Shown here in pieces: positions 9,909 to 19,334 of a DNA stretch of 64,000 nt. Source of the stretch: Pseudothauera hydrothermalis (GTDB lineage Bacteria > Pseudomonadota > Gammaproteobacteria > Burkholderiales > Rhodocyclaceae); the NCBI RefSeq assembly GCF_003345255.1, contig NZ_CP029331.1, positions 1,922,001 to 1,986,000 on the forward strand. Direction: 5' to 3'. The position numbers were made by a program, and so were the translations under genes. Position 1 is the stretch's first letter. The number at the start of each line of letters is the position of its first letter. Under the pieces are notes generated by a model. It saw nothing but the letters and a program-made list of their open reading frames with translations. It was not told the DNA's origin and made no database searches.

Positions 9909-9943
9909 CTCCGGGACGCTCTCCGGTCGCCTGGAGGCAGTAA

Positions 9944-11209
9944 ATGGTCCGCATCATAGACCGGCGGTTCGATAGCAAGAACAAAAGCGCAGTCAACCGT
10001 CAGCGCTTCATGCGCCGTTTCCGCCAGCAGATCCGCCGTGCGGTGTCGGAGGCCATTCAAGGGCGCTCGATCCGCGACCTGGACAATGGCGAACAGGTAT
10101 CGATTCCGGCTCGCGACCTGTCCGAGCCGCATTTCCAGCATGGCAAAGGCGGCATACGCGAACAGGTGTACGCCGGCAATGACCAGTTTAGCGCGGGCGA
10201 TCATGTCAGACGCCCGCTAGAAAGCGGGGGCGGTAGCGGACAGGGCAAGGCCAGCAACGAAGGCGAGCACGAGGACGATTTTGTCTTCCAGCTCTCGCGC
10301 GAAGAATTCCTCGACCTATTCTTCGATGACCTCGCCCTGCCCAACCTGGTGCGCACCCAATTGGCGCGCATCACCGATTACAAGACCCGCCGCGCCGGCT
10401 TTACCGCCGACGGCACGCCGGCCAATATCAACATCGTGCGCTCGATGCGCGGCGCGCTCGGCCGCCGGCTGGCGCTGGGCGCACCATGGAACGCCCGCCT
10501 GCGCGAAGCTCAGCGCGAACTCGAAGAGCGGGTGGCCGCTGGTGACGTCGATAGCGAAGAAGTCCGCGTGCTGCATGAGGAAATCGCCCGTCTGCGTGCG
10601 CGCATCGAAGGCATCCCTTTCATCGACAGCTTCGACCTGCGCTACAACAACCGTGTCAAGGTGCCGCTGCCCACCACCAGCGCAGTGATGTTTTGCGTGA
10701 TGGACGTCTCCGGCTCGATGGACGAGGAAAAAAAATCCATCGCCAAGCGCTTCTTCATGCTGCTCTACCTCTTTCTCACCCGCAGCTACGAGCACATCGA
10801 AGTGGTGTTCATCCGCCACCATACCGTGGCCAAAGAGGTGGACGAGGATGAATTTTTTCACTCGCGCGAATCCGGCGGCACCGTGGTGTCCAGTGCGCTC
10901 AAGCTGATGCATGAAATCGTCCGGGAACGCTATGCCGGCGGGCAGTGGAACATTTACGGTGCGCAAGCCTCGGATGGCGATAACTGGGATAACGACTCGC
11001 CGATCTGCCGCGAGCTGCTCGACGAGGCCATCCTGCCGCACTGTCAGCACTTCGCTTATATCGAAATTACCCCGGGCGAGCCGCAGAACCTGTGGCGCGA
11101 ATACGAACGCTTGCGCGCAGGCCACAAAAATTTCGCCATGCAGCGCATCGAAACGCCGGCCGACATCTATCCGGTATTCCGCGAACTTTTCAAAAAGACT
11201 CTCGTATGA
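9944..11209 (+). CDS. yeaH: YeaH/UPF0229 family von Willebrand A-like protein
   Basis: The 421-aa product is the usual second gene of PrkA operons. The first 110 residues are basic and then rich in Gly/Ser. From about 245 on there is a von Willebrand factor A-like domain with the metal-binding motif DVSGSMD at 254-260. In E. coli yeaG and yeaH are co-transcribed and act together in stress tolerance; the molecular role is not known. GGAGG precedes the ATG. Its stop overlaps the spoVR start by ATGA. Confidence 0.93.
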   Translation: MVRIIDRRFDSKNKSAVNRQRFMRRFRQQIRRAVSEAIQGRSIRDLDNGEQVSIPARDLSEPHFQHGKGGIREQVYAGNDQFSAGDHVRRPLESGGGSGQGKASNEGEHEDDFVFQLSREEFLDLFFDDLALPNLVRTQLARITDYKTRRAGFTADGTPANINIVRSMRGALGRRLALGAPWNARLREAQRELEERVAAGDVDSEEVRVLHEEIARLRARIEGIPFIDSFDLRYNNRVKVPLPTTSAVMFCVMDVSGSMDEEKKSIAKRFFMLLYLFLTRSYEHIEVVFIRHHTVAKEVDEDEFFHSRESGGTVVSSALKLMHEIVRERYAGGQWNIYGAQASDGDNWDNDSPICRELLDEAILPHCQHFAYIEITPGEPQNLWREYERLRAGHKNFAMQRIETPADIYPVFRELFKKTLV

Positions 11210-12744
11210 AGCGCGCCGCCAGCCGCAAGAAGGAGACCCTGCCCGCGTCCTCGGAATGGACGATGGAGGCCATCGAGCGCTACCACGAGGAAATCGCCCG
11301 GGTAGCCGCCGGGTTCGGTCTGGATACCTACCCGGTGCAGATCGAGATCATCACCGCCGAACAAATGATGGACGCCTACGCCTCGGTGGGCATGCCGGTC
11401 AATTATCACCACTGGTCTTTCGGCAAGCACTTTCTTGCCACTGAAAAAGGTTACCGGCGGGGACAGATGGGCCTGGCCTATGAGATCGTGATCAACTCCA
11501 ACCCCTGCATCGCCTACCTGATGGAAGAAAACACGCTGACCATGCAGGGTTTGGTGATCGCCCACGCCGCTTACGGGCACAACAGTTTTTTCAAAGGCAA
11601 CTACCTTTTTCGCACCTGGACCAACGCCGACGCGATCATCGATTACCTGGTGTTCGCCCGCAACTTCATTGCCGAATGCGAAGAGCGCTATGGCGAGGAG
11701 GAGGTTGAGTTGCTGCTCGATTCCTGCCACGCGCTGATGAACCTGGGCGTCGACCGTTACAAACGCCCCCCGAAGCTCTCGATGGCCAAAGAAAAACTGC
11801 GTCAGCGCGAGCGCGAGGAATACCTGCAAAGCCAAGTCAATGAACTCTGGCGCACGCTACCCAGCCGCGAGCTGCCGCATGCGGCCGAAGAGCGTCGGCG
11901 CTTTCCTGCGGAGCCGGAAGAAAACCTGCTTTACTTCATCGAAAAACACGCCCCGCTGCTCGAACCCTGGCAACGTGAAGTGGTGAGAATCGTGCGCAAG
12001 ATCGCGCAGTACTTCTTCCCCCAACGTCAGACCCAGGTGATGAACGAAGGCTGGGCCACGTTCTGGCACTACACCTTGCTCAACACGCTCTATGACGAAG
12101 GTCTGCTGGCCGATAGCTTCATGCTGGAGTTTCTGCAGTCGCACACCAACGTGGTGTACCAGCCGCCCTACAACAGCCGTTGGTACAGCGGCATCAACCC
12201 CTATGCGCTCGGTTTTGCGATGTGGCAAGACATCCGCCGCATCTGCGAAGCGCCCACCGCGGAGGATCGCGAGTGGTTCCCCGACATCGCCGGCAGCGAT
12301 TGGCTGCAGACTTTCGACTTTGCCATGCGCAATTTCAAGGACGAAAGCTTCATCGCTCAGTTCCTTTCGCCCAAAGTCATGCGCGACCTGCGCCTTTTTG
12401 CGGTGTTAGACGACGATCGTGAGGACACTCTGAAAATATCCGCCATTCATGACCCGAGCGGCTACCGAAAAGTGCGCGAACTCTTGTCGGAGCAATACAA
12501 CCTTGGCGCACGCGAACCCTATATCCAGGTCTGGAACGTCGATCTACGTGGCGACCGTTCGCTGACCTTGCGGCATCAGCAATACAAGCGCCGACCGCTT
12601 GGCGAATCCGCAGCCGAGGTGATGAAGCATCTGGCCCGTCTGTGGGGTTTTACCGTGCGCCTGGAGACCGTGGACGCCGACGGCCGGGTCGAAGTAGTGA
12701 CCGAGGTGCGCAACGAAAAACGACGCGCGAGCCAGGACGATTGA
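11206..12744 (+). CDS. SpoVR family protein (YcgB-like)
   Basis: The 512-aa product belongs to the SpoVR family, third member of the PrkA operon. In Bacillus SpoVR affects spore cortex; in non-spore-formers the role is unknown. Motifs such as NYHHWSFGKHF and MNEGWATFWHY are typical and rich in potential metal ligands. The ATG at 11206 overlaps the yeaH stop, which shows translational coupling; the frame is open further upstream inside yeaH but that would be an improbable overlap. Confidence 0.94.
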   Translation: MKRAASRKKETLPASSEWTMEAIERYHEEIARVAAGFGLDTYPVQIEIITAEQMMDAYASVGMPVNYHHWSFGKHFLATEKGYRRGQMGLAYEIVINSNPCIAYLMEENTLTMQGLVIAHAAYGHNSFFKGNYLFRTWTNADAIIDYLVFARNFIAECEERYGEEEVELLLDSCHALMNLGVDRYKRPPKLSMAKEKLRQREREEYLQSQVNELWRTLPSRELPHAAEERRRFPAEPEENLLYFIEKHAPLLEPWQREVVRIVRKIAQYFFPQRQTQVMNEGWATFWHYTLLNTLYDEGLLADSFMLEFLQSHTNVVYQPPYNSRWYSGINPYALGFAMWQDIRRICEAPTAEDREWFPDIAGSDWLQTFDFAMRNFKDESFIAQFLSPKVMRDLRLFAVLDDDREDTLKISAIHDPSGYRKVRELLSEQYNLGAREPYIQVWNVDLRGDRSLTLRHQQYKRRPLGESAAEVMKHLARLWGFTVRLETVDADGRVEVVTEVRNEKRRASQDD

Positions 12745-12792
12745 ATGGCCGAACCGCCCCGGCAAAGCCGCGCATTCACCCGTCTGCGCAGC

Positions 12793-14589
12793 TCAGCCCG
12801 CTGCCTCCAGCAAGGTGCGTACCGGCATGCCCTGCGCGATATGAATGCCGTTGCCGGTCTTTTTAGCGATCTTTTTCGCGGCCGCCGCGGCTGAGGCCAC
12901 CTCCTCGGGTGTCTGGAACTGTCCGCCGGTTACATGCACCACGCCTGCCGCCACCGTGGTCAGCGGAAAAAACACCTTGAAGCCGCGCCTGTCCTCGCTT
13001 TCGAAGCCATTACGGGCCAGTTCTTCGGCATCGAACAGATCGCGCGCCCGACGGTTGAAATCCTGCACCACGCGCTCGCAGCGCGCGCGCCAGTCTTCGC
13101 TCTGGAACAGCACCACAAAGTCGTCGCCGCCCACATGGCCGACGAAATCGTGCGCCGGATCGGCATGCGCGCCAATCACCTGGGCGGCCAGCTTGATCAT
13201 CTCGTCGCCGCGCCAGTAGCCGTAAAGATCGTTGTAGGGCTTAAAGTTGTTCAGATCGAAGTAACACGCCGCAAACTCCGCCTCCGCGTCCAGCAAGCGG
13301 CGGATATGCTCGGTGATTGGAATATTGCCCGGCAAAAAGGTCAGCGGATTGGCATGGCGCGCCGCCTCGATGCGGCGCTCGGTCACTGCGCGTACCAGAC
13401 TCTCGCCGGTGGCCAAACCGGCGTAACGGCCGTTTTCGGTGATGATGAACCCTTCATGCAGGTAGCGCTGATCGTCGCCGGTCAGCACCGAGGTGAGCGA
13501 ATCGATTGGGGCACTGGCCTCCACCCGCAAGGGCGTGGCGTTCATGAACAGCGTGCACGGCCTTCGTCCGTAAAGTTCGCGCGAGTACCGTTGGGCGAAT
13601 TTATCCACAAAATTGCGGCGATCCACCAAGCCGATGGGATAGTCGTTCTCCACCACTGCCACCGCATGCAACTCGGGATGACGGGAAAACAGCTCCATCA
13701 AGGCGCTATTGCTGGCCGAGGCGGCAATGGTTGGCGCCGCCAGCTTGAGCCGCCCGACGGTTTCAGCCAAATCCGGACGCGGTGCGGAATTGGGCAGCAC
13801 CGCGATTTTGGACGACCGTAACACCGCGCATGCCGACTCGGCCACCACCGCTTCGGGCTGCGCAGCCGGGCGACCCAAGAAATAGCCCTGCCCATGGTGG
13901 CAGCCCAGGTCGCGCAACACCCCGAGCTCCTCTGCTTCTTCGACGCCTTCGGCCACCAGCGGGGTGCCGAAGGCCGTGGCCAGGGCCAGCATGGCGCGAA
14001 ACACCTCCACTTTGCGGCTGTCGCGGTGGATGCCGCGCACAAAAAACTTGTCGACCTTGACGATTTGCGGTTTCAACTGCGCCCACAAGCGCAGGCTGGA
14101 GCGGCCATCGCCAAAATCGTCCAGCGCCAGGCCCACGCCTTGACCGGCAAGTACCGCGCAGGCGGCTTGCAACGCATCGACATCCTCCACGCGTTCATGT
14201 TCGGTCAACTCCAGCATCAGCCGCGCGGGCGACAAGCCCGCGTTCACCGCGCAGCGCAATAGCGCGCCGCCCCGCTCGCGGCCAAAGGCGCAGATCGCCG
14301 GTGCACTCAGATTGAGAAACAGCTTGCCCGGCAGATGTCGCGCGGCAAACGCCTCGATGGCCCCAGTGCACGCAGCAGCCTCCAGTGCCATGACCAGACC
14401 GCAGTGCTTGGCCACGCGCAACAGCTCATCCGGCGACTCCAGCGCGGAGCCGGTCGGCCCGCGCATCAGCGCCTCGAAGCCCAAAATGGAAACCTGACCG
14501 ATATCGACGATAGGCTGAAACACAAAGCGCAGCCCTTGCCCTTCCAGGAGCTGCCGCAACTCCATGGCCAGCCTTGCGTTGTACAGCAT
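12793..14589 (-). CDS. EAL-CBS-GGDEF cyclic-di-GMP signalling protein
   Basis: The 598-aa product has an N-terminal EAL phosphodiesterase domain with EAL at 39-41, LFLNLSAP, LELTEHE, DDFGDGRS, KVDKFF, VAEGVEE and GQGYFLG, so the catalytic set looks complete. A CBS pair occupies the middle (about 270-400) and a C-terminal GGDEF domain carries GGDDF at 487-491, with Asp in place of Glu at the fourth position. This suggests a working phosphodiesterase with a sensory or weak cyclase domain. The ATG at 14589 has GAGGTGATC before it; the in-frame start at 14628 is less likely. It converges on spoVR. Confidence 0.9.
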   Translation of the reverse strand: MLYNARLAMELRQLLEGQGLRFVFQPIVDIGQVSILGFEALMRGPTGSALESPDELLRVAKHCGLVMALEAAACTGAIEAFAARHLPGKLFLNLSAPAICAFGRERGGALLRCAVNAGLSPARLMLELTEHERVEDVDALQAACAVLAGQGVGLALDDFGDGRSSLRLWAQLKPQIVKVDKFFVRGIHRDSRKVEVFRAMLALATAFGTPLVAEGVEEAEELGVLRDLGCHHGQGYFLGRPAAQPEAVVAESACAVLRSSKIAVLPNSAPRPDLAETVGRLKLAAPTIAASASNSALMELFSRHPELHAVAVVENDYPIGLVDRRNFVDKFAQRYSRELYGRRPCTLFMNATPLRVEASAPIDSLTSVLTGDDQRYLHEGFIITENGRYAGLATGESLVRAVTERRIEAARHANPLTFLPGNIPITEHIRRLLDAEAEFAACYFDLNNFKPYNDLYGYWRGDEMIKLAAQVIGAHADPAHDFVGHVGGDDFVVLFQSEDWRARCERVVQDFNRRARDLFDAEELARNGFESEDRRGFKVFFPLTTVAAGVVHVTGGQFQTPEEVASAAAAAKKIAKKTGNGIHIAQGMPVRTLLEAAG

Positions 14590-14709
14590 GATCACCTCGG
14601 TGATAACGATCGGCCGCAGTATGCACACCGCAGGTTAAGTTTCGATGACCGCCCCACTGACACCGCAGGGCTTACAATCGCCGCTCATCGACCCCTCGCT
14701 GCGACCGCC

Positions 14710-16218
14710 ATGTTCCTGCCCGCTCAGCCCATCTACCCGGTTGCCGGCATCCGCGACATCGAAGCGCGCGTCATGCCCGATGCCAAACCTTCGCTCATGG
14801 AGCGCGCCGGCCGCGCCGCGGCCGAAGATGCCGTGCGTCTGATCATCGACCGCCCCGGCCCCATCCTGGTCGCCTGCGGCCCAGGCAACAATGGCGGCGA
14901 CGGTTTCGTGCTGGCTCGGCATTTTCGTCAAGCCGGCCGTGAAGTGGTCACCGTCTTCGCCGACGATGCCGCAGCGCTGCCACCGGATGCAGCCAAAGCG
15001 CTGGCAGACTGGCACGCCGCTGGCGGCCAGACGGTCGCAGCGCTGCCGCCCACACCGGCAGACGGTTGGGCGCTGGTGGTCGACGCGCTGTTCGGCATTG
15101 GGCTGACCCGGCCCATCGTCGGCCGCCACGCCGAATGGATCGCCACGCTCAACGGCCAGCGGGCGCCGCGGCTGGCACTGGACATTCCCAGCGGCCTGGA
15201 TGCCGATACAGGTCGAGTGCTCGGCGCTTGCTTTCGCGCCACCCACACCACCACCTTCATTGCGCTCAAACCCGGCCTCTTGACCTTGGATGGTCCGGAC
15301 TACGCAGGGGAGGTTTCGGTACAGCGCCTGGAGGTGGACGCTGCGGCCTGGCTCAAGCCGCAAGGCCATGCGGTGCGTCCCAGCTTGTTCGCCCGCCACC
15401 TGGTTGCGCGGCGGCGCAACTCGCACAAGGGTTGTTACGGCGACGCAGCCATCCTGGGCGGTGCACCCGGCATGGGCGGCGCCGCTTTGCTGGCTGCCCG
15501 CGCCGCGCTGTGGTTGGGTGCCGGACGGGTCTTTGCCGGCTTGATCGACCCGCAGGCGCCAACGCTGGACCCAAGCCGGCCAGAGCTGATGCTACGCCCA
15601 GCCGACGAGTTGCCCGCACAGCTGACCGCGTTGGCGATCGGCCCTGGTCTCGGGCAATCCGGCCGGGCCGCTGCTGCGCTGACCCAGGCCATCGCCCGCG
15701 AAATTCCACTGGTGCTCGATGCCGACGCCCTCAACCTGCTGGCTGCCGACCCACACTTGCAGCATGCCGTACTCACGCGCAGCGCCCCCACGATTCTCAC
15801 CCCACACCCGGCCGAGGCCGGGCGACTGCTCGGCTGCGACACTGCCGCGGTGCAGGCTGACCGGGTGAGCGCGGCACGGGCGCTGGCCACACGCTACCGC
15901 GCGCATACGGTCCTCAAAGGCTGTGGCAGCGTGATCGCCAGCACCGATGGCAACTGGTACATCAACGGTACCGGCCACCCCGGCATGGCCAGCGCCGGCA
16001 TGGGCGATGTGCTCTCCGGGCTGATCGTTGCCCTGCTGGCCCAAGGCTGGCCGGCCGCACAGGCATTGATCGCAGCCGTGCATCTGCACGGCGCGGCTGG
16101 CGACCGCCTGGCGCGCGAGGGCATTGGCCCGATCGGACTGAGCGCAAGCGAAGTCATCGATGCCGCGCGCGGCATCTTCAACGCTTGGATCATCGAAGCC
16201 AACCGCGACGGCGGTTGA
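14710..16218 (+). CDS. nnr: bifunctional NAD(P)HX epimerase/dehydratase
   Basis: The enzyme repairs hydrated NADH and NADPH. The N-terminal YjeF-type epimerase domain (about 1-210) carries CGPGNNGGDGFVLAR. The C-terminal ribokinase-like dehydratase domain (about 225-495) carries the motif GMGDVLSG with the catalytic Asp. The length, 502 aa, is that of the fused bacterial form. The ATG at 14710 fits the usual start of the epimerase domain. An upstream TACAAT at 14673-14678 may be its -10 box, though I find no -35. Confidence 0.95.
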   Translation: MFLPAQPIYPVAGIRDIEARVMPDAKPSLMERAGRAAAEDAVRLIIDRPGPILVACGPGNNGGDGFVLARHFRQAGREVVTVFADDAAALPPDAAKALADWHAAGGQTVAALPPTPADGWALVVDALFGIGLTRPIVGRHAEWIATLNGQRAPRLALDIPSGLDADTGRVLGACFRATHTTTFIALKPGLLTLDGPDYAGEVSVQRLEVDAAAWLKPQGHAVRPSLFARHLVARRRNSHKGCYGDAAILGGAPGMGGAALLAARAALWLGAGRVFAGLIDPQAPTLDPSRPELMLRPADELPAQLTALAIGPGLGQSGRAAAALTQAIAREIPLVLDADALNLLAADPHLQHAVLTRSAPTILTPHPAEAGRLLGCDTAAVQADRVSAARALATRYRAHTVLKGCGSVIASTDGNWYINGTGHPGMASAGMGDVLSGLIVALLAQGWPAAQALIAAVHLHGAAGDRLAREGIGPIGLSASEVIDAARGIFNAWIIEANRDGG

Positions 16219-16302
16219 TGTCCCTGCGCGGCGCTCATCCTTCCGGCTCACCGTAGATCGGCGCAGATTACAATCGCCTTACCGCCTTTTTGGCACTTTG
16301 CC

Positions 16303-17550
16303 ATGCAGAAAGTCCCCATCGACCGCCTCCAGCCCGGCGTCTTCATTTCATTGTCGTCTATCGGCTGGTTGCGCCATCCGTTTCTGTTGAACGAATTTCG
16401 CATCGCCAACCCCAAGCAGATTCGCGCACTGCGGGAGATGGGCCTGGCGGAGATCGAATGGGATCCGGCGCGCAGCACGGCTCAGCCCTTACCCGAGCCG
16501 GCCGTGCCCTTCGAGGCGGACGAGGAGGATTTCAGCCGCGCCGCGCTGGCCGGCATGTTGGATGAAAAGCGCCAACGCCTGGAACGTCTGCGGCGACAAC
16601 GCGAGGCGCTGGCGCGCCGGGAGCGCCAATACGCACAACACGCCACGGCAGCCAGCGACATTCTCAAAGGTTTTCCGGGCCGCGCCACGCAAGCGCATGC
16701 CAGCGGCAGGCAATTGGCCAACCAAGTGGTCGACGGCCTGATCGGTGCCGAGAGCATGGCAATCCACCTGGTCAACCAGAAATTCAAAGAGAGCGACATG
16801 GCTTTCCATGCGCTCAACGTCATGGTGCTGTCGCTGCTGTTGGGCCGCGCCCTGGATCTTTCCGAGGACGAACTGCGCCATCTTGGCGTCGGCGCCCTGT
16901 TGCACGACGTGGGCAAAGCGGAGATTCCGCCGCGCATCCTGCGAGCCGCCACCCGCACCCCGCCGGAAGAATCCTTCTACCGCGCCCATATCGGCTACGG
17001 TATCCAGGCAGTGGCCGGCGCGCAGGGCATCAAAGTGGCCGAGCGCAATATCATCGCCTGTCATCATGAACACTGGGACGGCAGCGGCTTTCCGAACAAG
17101 CTCGCGGGCGACAAGATTCCCCGGCTGGCGCGCATCGTGGCCATCGCCAACCGTTACGACAACCTGTGCAACCCCTTCGAGCTGCACCACGCCAAAACCC
17201 CGGCCGAAGCGCTGCGGCAAATGTTCAAAACCGAAGGCGCCCACTTCGACCCGACCATGCTGCAGGCTTTCATCAAAACGCTGGGCGTCTATCCGCCCGG
17301 TTCGTTTGTGCATCTATCCAACGGCGCAGTCGGTCTGGTGGTGGAAACCAATCCAGACGCCCTGCTGAATCCGCTGATCATGCTCTACGACCGCGATATT
17401 CCACGCAGCGAGGCAATGCTGTTGGATCTACGCGAAGTCGATCTCAAGATCGACTCGGCGGTCAGTCCCGCCAAACTGCCGGTTGAGGTCGTGGAATATC
17501 TCGCCCCGCGCGGCCGTCTGGATTATTACGTCGAAGGCACGGCCCGCTGA
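16303..17550 (+). CDS. HD-GYP domain cyclic-di-GMP phosphodiesterase
   Basis: The 415-aa product has an N-terminal DUF3391-like region, a coiled segment near 85-115 (many Arg and Glu), and an HD-GYP domain with HDVGK at 201-205, the HHEHWDGSGFP segment and DKIPRLARIVAIANRYD. The GYP motif reads GFP here, a common variant. Such proteins split cyclic-di-GMP in the cytosol. No strong ribosome site precedes the ATG, and a TACAAT at 16269-16274 may be the -10 box. Confidence 0.93.
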   Translation: MQKVPIDRLQPGVFISLSSIGWLRHPFLLNEFRIANPKQIRALREMGLAEIEWDPARSTAQPLPEPAVPFEADEEDFSRAALAGMLDEKRQRLERLRRQREALARRERQYAQHATAASDILKGFPGRATQAHASGRQLANQVVDGLIGAESMAIHLVNQKFKESDMAFHALNVMVLSLLLGRALDLSEDELRHLGVGALLHDVGKAEIPPRILRAATRTPPEESFYRAHIGYGIQAVAGAQGIKVAERNIIACHHEHWDGSGFPNKLAGDKIPRLARIVAIANRYDNLCNPFELHHAKTPAEALRQMFKTEGAHFDPTMLQAFIKTLGVYPPGSFVHLSNGAVGLVVETNPDALLNPLIMLYDRDIPRSEAMLLDLREVDLKIDSAVSPAKLPVEVVEYLAPRGRLDYYVEGTAR

Positions 17551-17731
17551 GAGCGCGCTGGAAAACGTAACCAAGATAGCCCAACCCAAGGCCGCCGCAG
17601 CGCAGCCATCTTGACCTATGAAAGAGATGGTCCAGGGGGCGAGCACCGCACAACGGCCGCCGATGGCCCACCGCGGCAGTTTTTCAATGGCCTGTTAGAA
17701 TCGGGCGCTCACTGCGCATACAGCCCCTGCC

Positions 17732-18580
17732 ATGATCCTGTCCGAACAACTCCGTATCGAAATCCAACGCTCGGTCGCCGTCTCGCTTGCCGAAGATGTC
17801 GGCACTGGCGATCTCACCGCCCGACTGATTCCTACCGCCACACAAGCCCGCGGCCGGGTGATCACCCGCGAGGATGCGGTGATTTGCGGCACGGCATGGT
17901 TCGACGCCACCTTCGCCGCGCTCAGCCCAACCGCCAGCGTGCTATGGCATGTACGCGACGGGGAGACGGTGCGTGCCGGCCAAACACTGTGCGAGGTGGA
18001 GGCCGATGCCCGCACCTTGCTCACTGCCGAACGCACCGCGCTCAATTTCTTGCAGCTACTGTCCGGTACCGCCACGGTGACCCGTCGCTTCGTCGAGGCG
18101 GTGGCTGGCACCCGGGCGAAAATCGTCGATACCCGCAAGACCCTACCCGGCCTGCGTCTGGCACAAAAATACGCGGTGACGGTAGGCGGTGGCACCAATC
18201 ATCGCATCGGCCTGTTTGATGGCATTCTGATCAAGGAAAACCACATCATCGCCGCGGGCGGCATCCGCCAAGTGGTCGAACAAGCGCGCGCCATTGCGCC
18301 GTCGAACGTGTTTATCGAAGTGGAGGTGGAAAACCTCGACCAGCTGCGTGAAGCGCTTGCTGTGGGTGTGAGCATGATCCTGCTCGACAACATGAGCCTG
18401 GACCAAATGCGCGAAGCGGTAAGCATGACCGCAGGACGGGCCGAGCTGGAAGCCTCCGGCGGAGTGAATATCGAGCGTGTGCGGGCGATTGCCGAAACCG
18501 GAGTGGACCGCATCTCGATTGGCAGCCTGACCAAGGATGTGCGCGCACTGGATCTTTCCTTGCGGCACATCGAGGAATGA
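17732..18580 (+). CDS. nadC: quinolinate phosphoribosyltransferase
   Basis: NadC converts quinolinate and PRPP to nicotinate mononucleotide in NAD synthesis. The 282-aa product shows the family start [20 protein letters not shown] with substrate-binding residues, GGGTNHR, KENHI and the closing [21 protein letters not shown] at 17696-17701 may be its -10 box. It is followed after 25 bases by a conserved hypothetical gene. Confidence 0.96.
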   Translation: MILSEQLRIEIQRSVAVSLAEDVGTGDLTARLIPTATQARGRVITREDAVICGTAWFDATFAALSPTASVLWHVRDGETVRAGQTLCEVEADARTLLTAERTALNFLQLLSGTATVTRRFVEAVAGTRAKIVDTRKTLPGLRLAQKYAVTVGGGTNHRIGLFDGILIKENHIIAAGGIRQVVEQARAIAPSNVFIEVEVENLDQLREALAVGVSMILLDNMSLDQMREAVSMTAGRAELEASGGVNIERVRAIAETGVDRISIGSLTKDVRALDLSLRHIEE

Positions 18581-18605
18581 TTTTTCCTGGTGCCTGCCAT
18601 CCGGG

Positions 18606-19157
18606 ATGAACGAGGTGCTCGCCGCCGCGCTGAAACCCTGGCCGAACGTGCCGGCCTGCTACGGCTGGCTGTCGCTTGACCGCCGCGGACGCTGGCGGCT
18701 GCAGGGCGAGCGCATCGAACACGCCGGCCTGATCGCCTTCCTCAACGCCCACTACCATGCCGACGAGGCCGGCAATTGGCTGGTGGATAACGGCCCGCAG
18801 CGGGTGTATGTGCGGCTGGAGTATCTGCCCTGGGTGGTGCGCCTGCGCCCGGACGGCAGTCTGATTACGCACACAGGCCAGACCACCGTCGCGCGCGCCC
18901 CGGTGCTAGTCGACCAGGACGGCTGCATCGTGCTGGATACCGCAGTCGGCCCCGCGTTATTGCACGACCTGGATCTCGCGGATTTCGTCGCCGCGTTGTG
19001 CGATGAAACAGGCCAGCCCGTCTCGGAGGCGGCGCTTATGGCGCTCTTCGAGGGTGAAACGCGCCAGACCATCCTGTGGCGTGATCTGCCGCTGCAACCG
19101 GTGCGTAGCGCCGAGCTGCCCGCGCGCTTTGGCTTTCAGCCCACCCCTTCGCCTTGA
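18606..19157 (+). CDS. conserved hypothetical protein downstream of nadC
   Basis: The 183-aa product looks like a DUF2946/DUF2944-type hypothetical protein common beside nadC in betaproteobacteria; I am not sure of the exact family number. It has no signal peptide or membrane span and alternates short strands with charged turns (CYGWLSLDRRGRWRLQG, WRDLPLQPV). It starts 26 bases after nadC and is probably co-transcribed. I assign no function. Confidence 0.75.
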   Translation: MNEVLAAALKPWPNVPACYGWLSLDRRGRWRLQGERIEHAGLIAFLNAHYHADEAGNWLVDNGPQRVYVRLEYLPWVVRLRPDGSLITHTGQTTVARAPVLVDQDGCIVLDTAVGPALLHDLDLADFVAALCDETGQPVSEAALMALFEGETRQTILWRDLPLQPVRSAELPARFGFQPTPSP

Positions 19158-19273
19158 GGCGGCGACACCGCTTGGCGTTTGGCATATTGCCGCAGCGCAT
19201 TGCGATAGCCACGCCAAGCGCACACTGCCACCGCGATCAGGATCAACCCCAGCACCGTAAGCTTGAACGCCAT
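19136..19273 (-). CDS. possible small single-span membrane protein
   Basis: A 45-residue frame begins MAFKLTVLGLILIAVAVCAW and continues with a basic tail. It has one clear membrane span, and GGGAG stands 13 bases before the ATG. Its end overlaps the 3' end of the preceding forward gene by 22 bases. It lies downstream of thrC on the same strand and might be its last operon gene. Chance is possible. Confidence 0.4.
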   Translation of the reverse strand: MAFKLTVLGLILIAVAVCAWRGYRNALRQYAKRQAVSPPQGEGVG

Positions 19274-19334
19274 ACCGTCACCGGCTCCCACATCCGAGGT
19301 CAGGCTGGCCAAAAAACCTTGACCGCTGACCCGG

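Noticed and set aside
14673-14678. promoter of nnr from a TACAAT
   Set aside because: No -35 box at 15-19 bases; a lone hexamer is weak evidence, so it is only mentioned in the gene entry.
16291-16306. TGGCAC and GC before the HD-GYP gene, like a sigma54 promoter
   Set aside because: The GG and GC are 11 bases apart, not 10, and the element runs into the start codon.
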